A stretch of DNA of 64,000 bases. Origin: Ostrinia nubilalis (taxonomy: Eukaryota > Arthropoda > Insecta > Lepidoptera > Crambidae). The notes beneath the pieces were generated by a model. The model saw only the letters and a program-made list of their open reading frames with translations, searched no databases and was not told where the DNA came from. Both the position numbers and the translations under genes were made by a program. The first letter of the stretch is position 1. Each line of letters begins with the position of its first letter. Shown one piece after another: positions 1-11,300 of the stretch. Where the stretch lies: NCBI RefSeq assembly GCF_963855985.1, contig NC_087096.1, forward strand, positions 8,246,001 through 8,310,000, given 5' to 3'.

Positions 1-150
1 ATGATATTGCATACATACCCGTCAGAAGGATGAGGTATACCCACTAAAAATACCCTGATGTCCCCGTCACTCGCTATAAGTGCTAACTTTGAGGTTCCAG
101 ACAAAGACCTCCCGCCTACACGGCGACAGTTGGGACGAGAGCAGCTGGAA

Positions 151-230
151 GTATACATCTTTCCCGTACGCACACTCACCGTCAGCTGACGTATACATCT
201 TTCCCGTACGCACACTCACCGTCAGCTGAC
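151..230 (+). repeat. 40-bp tandem duplication in LINE leader
   Basis: Two perfect back-to-back 40-bp copies (151-190 and 191-230) begin GTATACATCTTTCCC and end GTCAGCTGAC. They lie in the region 5' of the LINE reading frame. Tandem monomers upstream of LINE ORFs can act as internal promoters, but that is inference here. Confidence 0.85.
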
Positions 231-867
231 GATGGAGGCATTGCATGCCTCCCGTGCAGCCTCACGACCCCGTTACGCTGGCCATTACTAAGGCAGGAAG
301 ATAAGACGCAATCATACTATCACCTTCCCTGGAGCGAATTCAAATGCACCCGCACTTGCTTTGTAGTCGCGCTATTGGACTGCAGCTTCTTTCGGCAACT
401 TGTCTTCTCAGATAGAGGTGATTCATTACCACCCAGGTTTTGTTACCGTCCACATAGCTTTGACTATGCTATCCCGCAAGAATATGGTGTGCCGTATGCT
501 CCTAGCCACCACAATACAGTTAGGGCTCGAAGGATCCGTGCCCAGTCATGGTGCGATCGCTCGAGCAACCTTAAACTTCTGCACGAGTGTGAATAAACTA
601 CCAGACTACAGCACAGTCTAGCGAGTCTCACGTCAAACGGCTTCTCTGTCCTCCTAATGTGGAGCTTTCACCTCGTTCTTCACGCTGCATTAAAGCCGAC
701 GATGTAGCCCTGTAGACTTTCTGGGCCTGTTAAGGTCTTAGAAGATGGGCATCGTTACCTTTCCCTACGAGGGTGATGCCTTAGATGAACAGAAGTAGCT
801 TGCCAGCCACTCGTGAAAGGCTGCCCCGCCACCTAGCGAAAAATCCCAGGATGCTCCACCTTGCCGG

Positions 868-3800
868 TTGGCGACCGGACGGGAGGACCAGGTGGCCATC
901 TCTGGGGGGGTTCGGGCGTCCCCGCGGTCTCCAGGTCAGGCTCCACACGGTCTGCTATCCCTGCCTGCCTCTCCGGGCATACACGAAAATGCCTCGCTCA
1001 ACTGCCATACTCTTCCTACTTATTCACTCTCAACAAAACATAAAATGAAAGCACAGAGAACAAAGAAAAAAATTAAACAGCGGTTGCACGTCCTCCCACT
1101 TAAAGTGCACCTCACCAACATACGAGGGCTGCACTCCAATCTCTCTGCAGTCCACCACCATCTAGAGACTGAAAAACCGCAACTGCTGTTCCTCACAGAA
1201 ACGCAGATCAAATGTCCAGCCGACGCAGCATACTTGTTCTACCCTGGGTATACACTGGAACACAAATTCCAAGCCCGGGCGGGAGTCTGCATCTATGCCC
1301 GCGATGACATTTGCATAAAGCGTCTCAAATGCCTGGAGGTTCCTGGATTCTCTGTAATTTGGGTTTTGGTGGACACAGGCCTAGAGAAATTACTCTATGC
1401 CTGTGTTTACCGTTCGCACAGCGGTGACCATGAGACAACCCGGCTGTTCGACTACCTCAGCCAATCAGCTGATAAGGCACTAGCCCGATACCCCTCTGCA
1501 CAGTTGGTGATTTTGGGGGATTTCAATGCACATCATCAAGAATGGCTCTTCCCATATCAGGTGACCGATCACGCTGGGAGAGAGGCACGTAAACTAGCTC
1601 TGACACTTGATCTCTCGCAATTGATAGACTGTGCAACCAGGGTCCCGGATGTCGACACTCACACAGCCAATTGCCTAGACCTTGTGCTGACATCAGATCC
1701 AGACAGATATTCCACCATGGTTGCTGCTCCTCTTGGAACTTCTGACCACTGCCTGGTGAAAGCTGTATCGTCATACTCCCCATCCGATCGTGGCCCTTGT
1801 GGAGTAAGAAGAGTATGGCGATACAAGTCAGCAGATTGGGACGAGATGCGCCAGTTTTTCGCATCTTTTCCTTGGAGGCCGGCTTGCTTTTCTTCTCAAG
1901 ATCCAACGATTTGCGCCGATGCCATCACCGAGGTTATACGTCAGGGTATGGAATTCTTTGTTCCCTACTCAGACATTGCCTCAGGTAGCAAAGCTCGCCC
2001 TTGGTTCAATGCTGATTGCCGTCATGCTGAAGCGTGTAAGCAGTCGGCGTTTCTGGCATGGGCAGATGCTCGAACGCGCGGCTCACCAGACACTCGCAAT
2101 CTGAAGAAAGCCTACAACCAGGCCTCCAAGTCTTGCAAAAGAACACTACGCAGGGCTCGCTACGACCATATTGGACGCATTGGCTCAAAACTTGCTTCTT
2201 ACCCAGCCGGGTCTAAACCGTTTTGGTCCCTTGCCAAGGCCATCCAATCCAACTTCTGTCGCCCCAGCCTGCCACCACTGCTGAAACCCGACGGCTCACT
2301 GGCTCACTCTGCTGAGGAAAAAGCGAATCTTTTTGCCACCCTGTTCGCTGATAACTCCCGTCTTGACGTTGCAGGCAAAATACCACCCTCATTACCCCCT
2401 GCCTCCACCACCATGCGTGAGGTCCGCATACGGCACAAAGAGGTTTTAAATGTCTTACGTTCTCTTGACGTAAATAAAGCTAGTGGACCTGACGGAATTC
2501 CAGCGATAGTCCTGCGTAGTTGTGCGCCGGAGTTGTCTCCTATTCTTACACGCCTGTATCGACTCTCACTTAAGACTGGACTAGTCCCAAAATCATGGAA
2601 GCTTGCCAACGTACAGCCCGTACCTAAAAAGGGCAGTCGTGCTGATCCAACAAATTACAGACCCATCTCTGTTACGTCTATACTCTGCAAGATAATGGAA
2701 CGTGTCCTCAATGGCCGACTCCTGTCATACCTTGAAGAAAATGACCTACTCAGCGACCGTCAGTATGGGTTTCGGTATGGTCGTTCTACAGGTGATCTTC
2801 TCGTGTATGCCACACACCTATGGAGCGAGGCCATTGAGAAACATGGAGAAGCTCTTGCCGTTTCATTGGACGTATCAAAGGCATTTGACAGAGTCTGGCA
2901 CGGCAGCCTACTAAACAAGCTTCCATCTTTTGGAATCCCTGTTGGCTTCTGCAAATGGATCTCCGATTTTCTTGAGGGACGATCAATAAGAGTAGTTCTT
3001 GAGGGCTACACTTCTAGTCAACAACCTATTGACGCTGGTGTCCCTCAGGGTTCGGTGCTGTCTGCAACACTATTCCTACTGCACATCAATGACCTGCTCA
3101 AACCCGGTACCTTTGGGTATGCAGATGACACGACAGTGACAGCCAAATATATATCCAACGCAAAAGCCGACAGGCGTGAGGTCGAGTCTTGTCGTGAGTC
3201 CCTAATTGAACGCTTAAATTTGGCCCTTCAGGATGTCTCTGATTGGGGCGATGCCAACCTGGTCCAATTTAACGCGTCAAAAACACAGGCGTGTCTGTTC
3301 TCCGCCAAACGAAGTCCATTTCTTATGGCTCCAACATTCCGAGGTGTGCCTGTCAAAATCACCGAGCGACTGCAACTCTTGGGCATTGAAATGTCCAGCA
3401 AGCTGAACTTTGGCGAGTACATCGAATCCATAGCGAAAACTGCTGCCAAAAAGCTTGGTATCCTCTCGAGGGCAAGGCAGTACTTCTCCAAGAAGCAAAG
3501 GCTGCAGCTTTATAAAGCACAGATCCGACCTTGCATGGAATACTGCTGCCACCTCTGGGACGGCTCTGCCAAGAAACATTTGGCTGCTTTGGATTCGGTG
3601 GAAAGGCGTGCCAGAAGACTTATCGACAGCCCTACCCTTGTTGAAGCGGCGCTCCAGGAACTTGACCATCGCCGTAAGGTAGCATCCCTATCGGTTTTCT
3701 ACAGGCTACACTTCGGAGAATGTGCGAAAGAATTACATGAATTAATTCCACCAGCCCCCTTCCATCATCGGGGAACCAGACGCAGGTTAGCGTACCATCC

Positions 3801-3975
3801 CTATATTGTTGACATTCCACCAGCTCGCACTAAGCGTTTCGATGACTCTTTTATAATGCGAACAGCTAGGGACTGGAATTCGTTGCCTGCTGCTGTCTTT
3901 CCCGAAAACTATAATCCGGGCCTTTTCAAGGCGAGAGTGAATAGGCACTTACAGGGCAGATATGTACCATCCTAG
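868..3975 (+). CDS. LINE endonuclease-reverse transcriptase polyprotein
   Basis: This 1035-codon frame encodes the enzyme for target-primed reverse transcription. The N-terminal half is an apurinic-type endonuclease: NIRGL near residue 84, the catalytic LTET block, GDFNAHH near 217, and SDHCLV near 292. The reverse transcriptase follows, with NYRPIS near 595, LDVSKAFDRVWH (motif A) near 667, GVPQGSVLS (motif B) near 724 and YADDTT (motif C, catalytic Asp pair) near 750. The C-terminal part has the usual Arg/His-rich tail. There are no stops or frameshifts. The first Met (868) gives a long low-complexity leader; Met at 1045 (MKAQRTKKK) may be the real start because the endonuclease begins about 20 residues after it. 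No RNase H or zinc knuckle was seen. Confidence 0.9.
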   Translation: MATGREDQVAISGGVRASPRSPGQAPHGLLSLPASPGIHENASLNCHTLPTYSLSTKHKMKAQRTKKKIKQRLHVLPLKVHLTNIRGLHSNLSAVHHHLETEKPQLLFLTETQIKCPADAAYLFYPGYTLEHKFQARAGVCIYARDDICIKRLKCLEVPGFSVIWVLVDTGLEKLLYACVYRSHSGDHETTRLFDYLSQSADKALARYPSAQLVILGDFNAHHQEWLFPYQVTDHAGREARKLALTLDLSQLIDCATRVPDVDTHTANCLDLVLTSDPDRYSTMVAAPLGTSDHCLVKAVSSYSPSDRGPCGVRRVWRYKSADWDEMRQFFASFPWRPACFSSQDPTICADAITEVIRQGMEFFVPYSDIASGSKARPWFNADCRHAEACKQSAFLAWADARTRGSPDTRNLKKAYNQASKSCKRTLRRARYDHIGRIGSKLASYPAGSKPFWSLAKAIQSNFCRPSLPPLLKPDGSLAHSAEEKANLFATLFADNSRLDVAGKIPPSLPPASTTMREVRIRHKEVLNVLRSLDVNKASGPDGIPAIVLRSCAPELSPILTRLYRLSLKTGLVPKSWKLANVQPVPKKGSRADPTNYRPISVTSILCKIMERVLNGRLLSYLEENDLLSDRQYGFRYGRSTGDLLVYATHLWSEAIEKHGEALAVSLDVSKAFDRVWHGSLLNKLPSFGIPVGFCKWISDFLEGRSIRVVLEGYTSSQQPIDAGVPQGSVLSATLFLLHINDLLKPGTFGYADDTTVTAKYISNAKADRREVESCRESLIERLNLALQDVSDWGDANLVQFNASKTQACLFSAKRSPFLMAPTFRGVPVKITERLQLLGIEMSSKLNFGEYIESIAKTAAKKLGILSRARQYFSKKQRLQLYKAQIRPCMEYCCHLWDGSAKKHLAALDSVERRARRLIDSPTLVEAALQELDHRRKVASLSVFYRLHFGECAKELHELIPPAPFHHRGTRRRLAYHPYIVDIPPARTKRFDDSFIMRTARDWNSLPAAVFPENYNPGLFKARVNRHLQGRYVPS

Positions 3976-4056
3976 ACCGCATCCCACTTAACATCAGGTG
4001 CGATTGTGGTCAAATACCTGCCTTGTTATGCATAAAAAAAAAAAAAAAAAAAAAAA

Positions 4057-5399
4057 TTATGCTTTTGAGGGTGCCAGTATAGAGCCCCCGGCCTTTCTCC
4101 ATAGCCTTCCGACATAGAGTTTTCGGACCTCCAAATTAGGGAAGCAGCCATGAAAAAGCAAGTTGTCTTCTATACGCATGGCGACGAATTGGAAAAAATG
4201 CGAGCTGCCACTGGTTATATACGGTTAAGGTCACCGTATTTGCACTCACTACTTGGTGGCCACTGGTGATTAACAGGATAACTCTTTGATATTTGATCTG
4301 GGCCTTAGTTTTGACAGTGGTGTGGGCGTCAGGTTAAGGTGTCAGGGATGCCTTTAAACATAATGCCGTCTGTTTCGCCCAGGCAAGCCACCTCGCTGTG
4401 GTAGTTATTTATTTATTTATTTATGAGGATATTCATGTAATGATGAAACTATCTGCATGACAGAAAATATGAAATATTGAAATATCCATGCCCTTGAAAA
4501 GGATTCCATTTAGTACCCAGTTGTATTCAATGTTCCACAAGATCGAACTCAAAAAAGAGCCATGTTGATCTTTGAACTCGATGCCATGCCGTCAAACCTG
4601 GCCGGCACTATTGACAAAGAAAATGTACCGGTTCTACAAGTATTCTTCAGTCAAAAGACCCCTCAGATAAGGAAGAATCTTAAGGTATTGAGTGCCTCCA
4701 AAATGCAACTATCTGGGAAACGAGGCGGGACGCTGTTATACCTCGTCGAGCAAGACTATGGGCCTAGAGTGAGAGTTACGGTCAGTAGTAGCTGAACTTT
4801 GTTCCCGTGTACAATTGCTTATGTGGCAGTTAATAATTTAAACAAATATATTACTCCGACGTAAAAGTTAGTAAGTACCACTTACGTCATCTGTAATTAG
4901 AAACATTCCGTTGTATAAGTGAGTAAATGACAAATAATACACTTATTGTGATTATTTTTTGATAATTCTTCATGTTTTATAAAATATACCTCATATAAAA
5001 CTATTATACCAAATTTCATCAATGTATGATAAATAGAACGCGAGCTACACATGTTTAAACCTTCAAACCGCTCTCCTGTAAAATTGGCCGTTTTCAGATA
5101 CGTTTTTATACGTAGGGACCGTCGATCTTATACCTACTTACACACTTTAGATTAATAAAGCCTTTACACAATACTCAATGTATCGTTATCGTACGGACAA
5201 AGCAATAGGTGGGTAAATCTATTTCAAATTATTTCGGCGAAGGTATTAAAACATCATAGTTTCATTTAATATAAGGAATTTAAGAAGTGTGCATGACCCG
5301 ATAACAATTCTTACATTATTCTCGCTATGATTCCCTTGCGTTTGTACAGACTAAGTTATCACCAGTAAATTTTAATAATCTATTGATATTTTCTTTCAG
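4057..5399. other. Repeat-like tail and AT-rich DNA without a recognised gene
   Basis: The first part (4057-4404) is moderately GC-rich and ends in a (TTTA)n run at 4405-4424, the kind of tail left by some LINEs and SINEs, so the LINE may have landed inside another retroelement copy. From 4425 on it is AT-rich. One open stretch (4521-4780) is bounded by acceptor-like and donor-like sites but matches no family I recognise, and its phase does not fit the next coding exon. Confidence 0.4.
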
Positions 5400-8300
5400 A
5401 CAAGCAATTCACTTATCAGTGTTACCGATGATGAGTTACATATTGCTAAAAACAATACCACAACATCTTATGGGAAAGTAAGAGAACATAATTATATTAT
5501 TTTCAAAATAAATATAATATTATGCTTTCAGTAATTTTCCCGTGACTACGTTATTACTGCATCTGTGATTCAAAGCTTTCTTGTAAGTAGAAGTATGTAC
5601 TTAGGTATTTCCATTTTATTCATTCGGTTATTTTTGTTACAGCGTTATATTGGCTGCCTCGATGTTATATTTGTCATGTCTACATTTGCATCGACAAATA
5701 TATCATACAGCGGACTATACTTTGGATATAACAGGTAGGAAATGTAACTAAGAATTAAATAATTTACAAAATCAAGATATTTATAAGTATTATATTAGAC
5801 AGTGTGAGTCACGATAAAGTGTACATATGAATTAAGGTGAAACTAGACCTATTTTTATCGACAAAAAAGATGTCAAAAATTTTTTGAGATTTAAAAAAAA
5901 AAAAATATAGATTTTTTTTCTTCCAATTACTTATTGTAAAGAAAACGTAATAACTTTTAAACTAAGAGGTATATCCTGATAAAATAAAAACAGTAATGAT
6001 GCTAAATAACAGGCAATACTAATTAAATACATCATAAAATACCCAGAAAATGCCAACAAATAATAAAAAAAAAACATACTTTTTGAAAAAAATCTGCTTT
6101 TAAATTAGTTTTTTTTTGTTATGTGATAAATTTCTCTAAAAAATGTCCCTATAACAGGTGGTTTTTATTACTTTTTTTTATTCTCTATCGTATTACTTTT
6201 GTAAAACCTGAAATCGCATGTCTATATCCCTATCCCTATTACAACATTTGCTATGATCGTTTGAACAAAGGCCTGCCACCACATTATTCTCCGCTACTGC
6301 AGGTAGAGACAATTTTAATTTTAACTAAAAAAAATGATTATTTTACTTCGAAATCTTAAAGTTTTTAGTTTGTCAAAAATTATGTTTTTTTATTATTTGT
6401 TGGCATTTTCTGGGTATTTTATGTATTTAATTAGTATTGCCTGTTATTTAGCATTATTACTGTTTTTGTTTTGTCAGGATAACCTCTTAGTTTAAAAGTT
6501 ATTACGTTTTCTTTACAATAAGTAATTGGAAGAAAAAAAATCTATAAAAAAATAATAAAAAATTTGACCTCTTTTTTGTCGATAAAAATAGGTCTAGTTT
6601 CACCTTAATTTATATGTGCACTTTATCGTGACTCACACTGTATCTGCTGATCTGGATTAGAGATGAAACGGATAGTGGTTTGGCCGGATAGCCGGATATC
6701 CGGCGGCCGGATAGTTGGCCCATTGTCTGTCTCGTTGTATGTCGTGACGAGTTGAGCGCCGCACAGGTGCTTCGAACGCGATCAGTGGTATTAGTAGACT
6801 AGACTTGTCAGTTTTCGTAAATCGAATCCGTCCGAATAGAATCTCAGATTTTGCCACTTGTCTAGGGGGCAAATTAATTCGGGTGATTTCAGTTGCCATC
6901 GTGAGTGTGTGGTTGAATAGGGAAAATTAAATTAGTTCACTTGCTACGTAATCTGACTGAATGAGGGCTATCGTTTTAGCGCTCACCAGTTGGCGCCACT
7001 GTAGAGTAAGGTCCTGTCACTTGCTAGTAGCGAAGACAGTGGCGCCAACTGGTGAGCGCAAGAGTGGTAGGAGGACTATCGCATTTGCACTCATCAAGAT
7101 GGCGCCACTGTAGAGTAAGGTCCTGTCAATCGCCAGGGGTGCCAACTGTTAAGTATAAAAACGATAGCCCTCATTGCATCATGTCATCAGACCATCAGTG
7201 AAAAAAAGATCGCCCATTTTAATTATCTATATTTCGACATTAACAGATATTTATTTATTTAGTATTAAAAATTGTCATTAGAGTGAATAACCCAGAAAAA
7301 GAAATTAGTTTTTTGAAAGGAAATTGTCGTAGTTTTTTAATATCCGGTATCCGGCCGGATAGTAAATTTAGGCCGGATATCCGGCCTACCGGATAGTTAC
7401 CGGATATCCGTTTCGTCTCTAATCTGGATACATAATATTAAGCAATATTTAACATAGGCGTTTTAACGCCGAAACGGCTGAACCTCAGATCATAGAAAGA
7501 GAATAGATATGAAGTCGCGCGTAACTACAACGAGAATCAGTGTCCCCACATTTCCCCCACCACAGCTCCCACACACACATTCAACTGTGTAAAAACAAAG
7601 CGACTGAGAGTCTACGACAACATGTGCAACCGGCTTAAAAGTGCTGTGATTGGCCAGAAGGCGTGCCTTATGGCCAATCAATGGCCGCGTGACGTGACGC
7701 ACACTTTGAAAACGCTAGTGAGAGAACAAAGATAAAATGGAGTCGACAAGATATCGATACTTTCAATCGGGGCAAGGCTCGAAACTGGTTTCACAAAATG
7801 CTTATGTATGAAAACCTTTTTATTATTATACGTTATTATTAACTACTATCACGCATTTACTCTTTAATTATGGCGATCTGCGTACCGCATATGTTTATCA
7901 AAAATAATGCCTATATTAGGCTTTCAACTAGCTCTTATAGTAATTACATTGTTGACAGTTACTAATTACTTCTACTGTTATTATTTTTTTTGTAAAATCT
8001 TATAATCGCAAGTAACACATCATTTTTTTATTTAAAATTACAAAATAGAAAATTACAATTTACTTCTATTTATCGATAATAGGAAACCGCATTAGAACAC
8101 GAGCACGGCACTATGTTACGACCGGCACATGCGGCCGTACTGTGTATTTTCACACGAGAGTGGATATCGGAAGAAATTAAATACATTGCGCAGTAGTTGA
8201 GCATGACATAAAGTGGTTGCTAACTAAATCGTCAATGTACAAGTGTGTTAGAATTTTTATCACCACTGATTTCGATATCGCAGTAACTGTTACGGCACTG

Positions 8301-11300
8301 AATTCGTTCGTAAAAATGTTTATTTTTTTTTATTTATAAGCAAAATACCAATGGATTTGCAATACTTACATGTAGTAAATGACTTCATTGTTCCTGTAGT
8401 TCTTCGTTTCACTTGTTTTATTGCACGTAATGACGCATTATCCAAAATATCGGAGAACATTTCCTTAGTACGACTGAATCGCGACTAACCTAGCTACGCG
8501 GCCAATGTTCGTTTCTGGGCATATCGCGGAGACAAGCGCCACGCCCCCGTTTCACATCTATTCCCTTCTATGATCTGAGGGCTGAACTGAACCAATGTTG
8601 AAAAATATTGGTGAAATTAGGAAAAATTGCCTTCCATAATTTTATCGCCAAAAAAAATGAAATGCTAATTTAAAACTTTTGGTAACAAACAATGTTTCTG
8701 AATAAGTAGGAGATTTTGCAGCCGAATGTTTGATCATAAGATACGCGATAAACGGTTCCCTATGCATTTGCACAAAATTTTTAGTCCTAATAAGTATAAT
8801 TCTTGGCATATTTAATTACGCATGATGATACTTACGCATATTTCTTTTTATTTTGTATGTAAAAAAAAACGCGGCTTAGCCACTGCACCTTGATGACACT
8901 AAAATAATGTTAATTAAGGCAAAGTAAAATTTTATGAAAAAATATAATACCTAGGTATTAGTTAAAATCGTCAATTTCATTAAAAACAAATGTTTGACGA
9001 CAAGTTTTATTTTTTGTTTCTTTAAAGCGCGCGACTTGTTTTAACCTTTCGAAATGTTTCATTACTATTCATAAAACCAAGTAAAATACAATAAAAAAAT
9101 TTCGTATTGAGGACTGAGTGCTGTCTTGTACATGCTAATTTACATTTTGAATAATGCAAAGGATTGTAATTTGTAATATCTTCACATAGCATAGAGTTCA
9201 AAGGTAATATTTTAAATGCTCCAAAAATTTACCTAAGAACACAACTTGGGTACTACCTACTTTGTATTAGAGGTAATGTATTTTGAGATAGGTAGTTATT
9301 GTTTGTAACAAAGTAAGTAAATGAAAAATGGTCGTCTGATCGCATCTAAACGATAAACATCTAAAAAATGTGTAAAAGTAGTATAATCTGTCATACATAC
9401 TGTCTTCAGGCTTCCGAAGGCTTTCAGTTTTTTAGTGTATCGGTGTGGTTATTTTCCGCTGTTTTTTTAAGTGATGTAGTTTGGACGCGATTAGAAGAGA
9501 AGTAATTTATCGTCGTTGACTCTTTGTAAAGGTCAATCCGACCTGTTTATACGAAATACGACTCTAGCAAATCAGGAACTCCATGTTTTATATGTTAATT
9601 CTGTAAAGGTGATTACTTCACACACTTTGAAAATTTTCACTTAATTACAGGTCCACTAATGGTAATAACTCAGAGAGTGACATCTTTGGCCTACACGTTA
9701 CAAGATAGTGTAGCTCATAATGAAATAAATTCTAATTCTACGAGCAAATCTAATGACATCAGAGTGATGAAAATTCCATCACCTCTTGAATACTTCGCGT
9801 TTACGCTGGCATTCCAGACGCTCATGTGCGGCCCCGTTGTTTTCTATACTGATTACATCAAGTTTATTGAAGGCCCCCGAGTCAATGAGGTAAGCGAGGT
9901 GGCGTGAGTCGCGCGCATGAATGACTCAGGTCACTAACTTTGTATTGATAATTGCAACAATAGAAGATTGCTATGTTGAATCAGTAGGGAAGTATTCAAT
10001 ATAAGAACATTTTAGAAGGAGTTTCGGTTTGGTTAGTGTGTAGATGAGAGATGTTTTATAAAATTATAACAATCAGAATAAAAACAGTGTTGCTTTTAAG
10101 GAAAGGACATAGTGGAAAGTCTTGCTTTACTTGCAAGCAGTTGCCCGGTAAGCGGAAGGTCGTGGGTTCAATTCCCGCCTTAGGCAGTTCCATTTTTTCA
10201 AGTTATTTATAATTTTCAAATTAGTTTGAGATGCGACTCTTAACGCAAAAAAAAAAAAACTATTGTAGAAAGTAGCTCTGCAATAAAAGTAGAAAATAAA
10301 AGAGCAGTCATCTTATTAAATCGTACTGTCACATTTCTGTACAGTTTCGTAGAAAACTAACACTATAGCCTGACCAGGAACATAAAAACCCTGGCATAGA
10401 GGCGCCTCTTTTGCATTTGATAGTGCAACACTGAGTACAGTCGTACCTGTATTAAATTAATAGGCTAACTTTATGTATCAGGATTCAGGATTACGGGCTA
10501 ATTTTATATTTTCTTATATTAACGAAAAGAGATTATTTATTATAGGTTTAAAAAAATTAAATGAAACCATTAATCGAGCTAGTAGGATTTATTTTATTAT
10601 TCATCAATAAATCAAATTCAGAACTTGAATATTCAACTACAATGTCTGCTCATGAACGCTTCAAACGCGGTACTTCGCTCCCAATTCCATAAAATTCAAC
10701 ACTTACAAAGTGACTAAAAACTTTAAAATAGGTAGCTAGTTGAAACACCACAGCTAATTTTCATAGTGGACTGTACTATACGATAAACATGTCTGTCAAT
10801 TTGACAACCTTTGTCGGAAACATTATTTAATGAAAATATTGTCCGAACCCTTAGTATTTCTCTTCGACAAATACTTTAACACATTGTGAACCACTTTTCT
10901 TTCACGACTATAAAAAGATTTTAGCAATTTAATTCACAAAATCAATTGCGCACATTTAAAATAAAGTTTGTTTACACTTTGACAGCAATAGACTGACATG
11001 CAAGGTGACATGACAATGAAGTTTTCAGTTACTGTTGCCATTAAAAGAAATTAGTACCATTAGTTTTCCGCAACATGGCGAGGGTTTTTATGTTCCTGGT
11101 CAGGCTATACAATAAAATTTTAGGATTACGACAAATAATGATGAAGATAACGGAATTTTCCTCTGAAACTTTCCTTATCTTATCCCTTTTTATAATGCTT
11201 TTAACACGCTTTATTATGATAATTGCAGTTTCCATCATCAAAAACCAACAAGTGTTTACTCGTTTTTTATCACAGTACTAATTAACCCTTAAGTAACACC

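Larger units (their letters stand above)
1..4056 (+). mobile_element. Non-LTR retrotransposon (LINE, CR1/Jockey group), 3' end complete
   Basis: The stretch holds a long EN-RT reading frame (868-3975), a short 3' UTR and a 23-A tail (4034-4056), the normal anatomy of a LINE copied from its 3' end. The pre-tail sequence (ATCAGGTGCGATTGTGG, about 3991) resembles 3' ends of insect LINEs I have seen. The 5' limit is not resolved: it may lie left of the window or within the first 870 bases, so no target-site duplication can be defined. No ORF1/gag-like frame is visible upstream, which means either a single-ORF element, a 5' truncation, or ORF1 off the window. The uninterrupted frame points to a young copy. 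The clade (possibly Daphne-like) is a guess from general appearance. Confidence 0.88.

Noticed and set aside
4521..4780. Open stretch with acceptor- and donor-like borders encoding ~86 residues, considered as an upstream acyltransferase exon
   Set aside because: Its phase (0 at the donor) does not fit the next exon, which starts on the third codon base, and the translation has no MBOAT similarity.
6123..6359. 78-codon frame in the centre of a long-TIR element
   Set aside because: Composition is low-complexity and it overlaps the element's AT-rich core; no transposase motif.
10120..10200. Possible tRNA gene (B-box GGTTCAATTCC)
   Set aside because: No matching A-box, acceptor stem or anticodon arm could be drawn; more like a SINE remnant.
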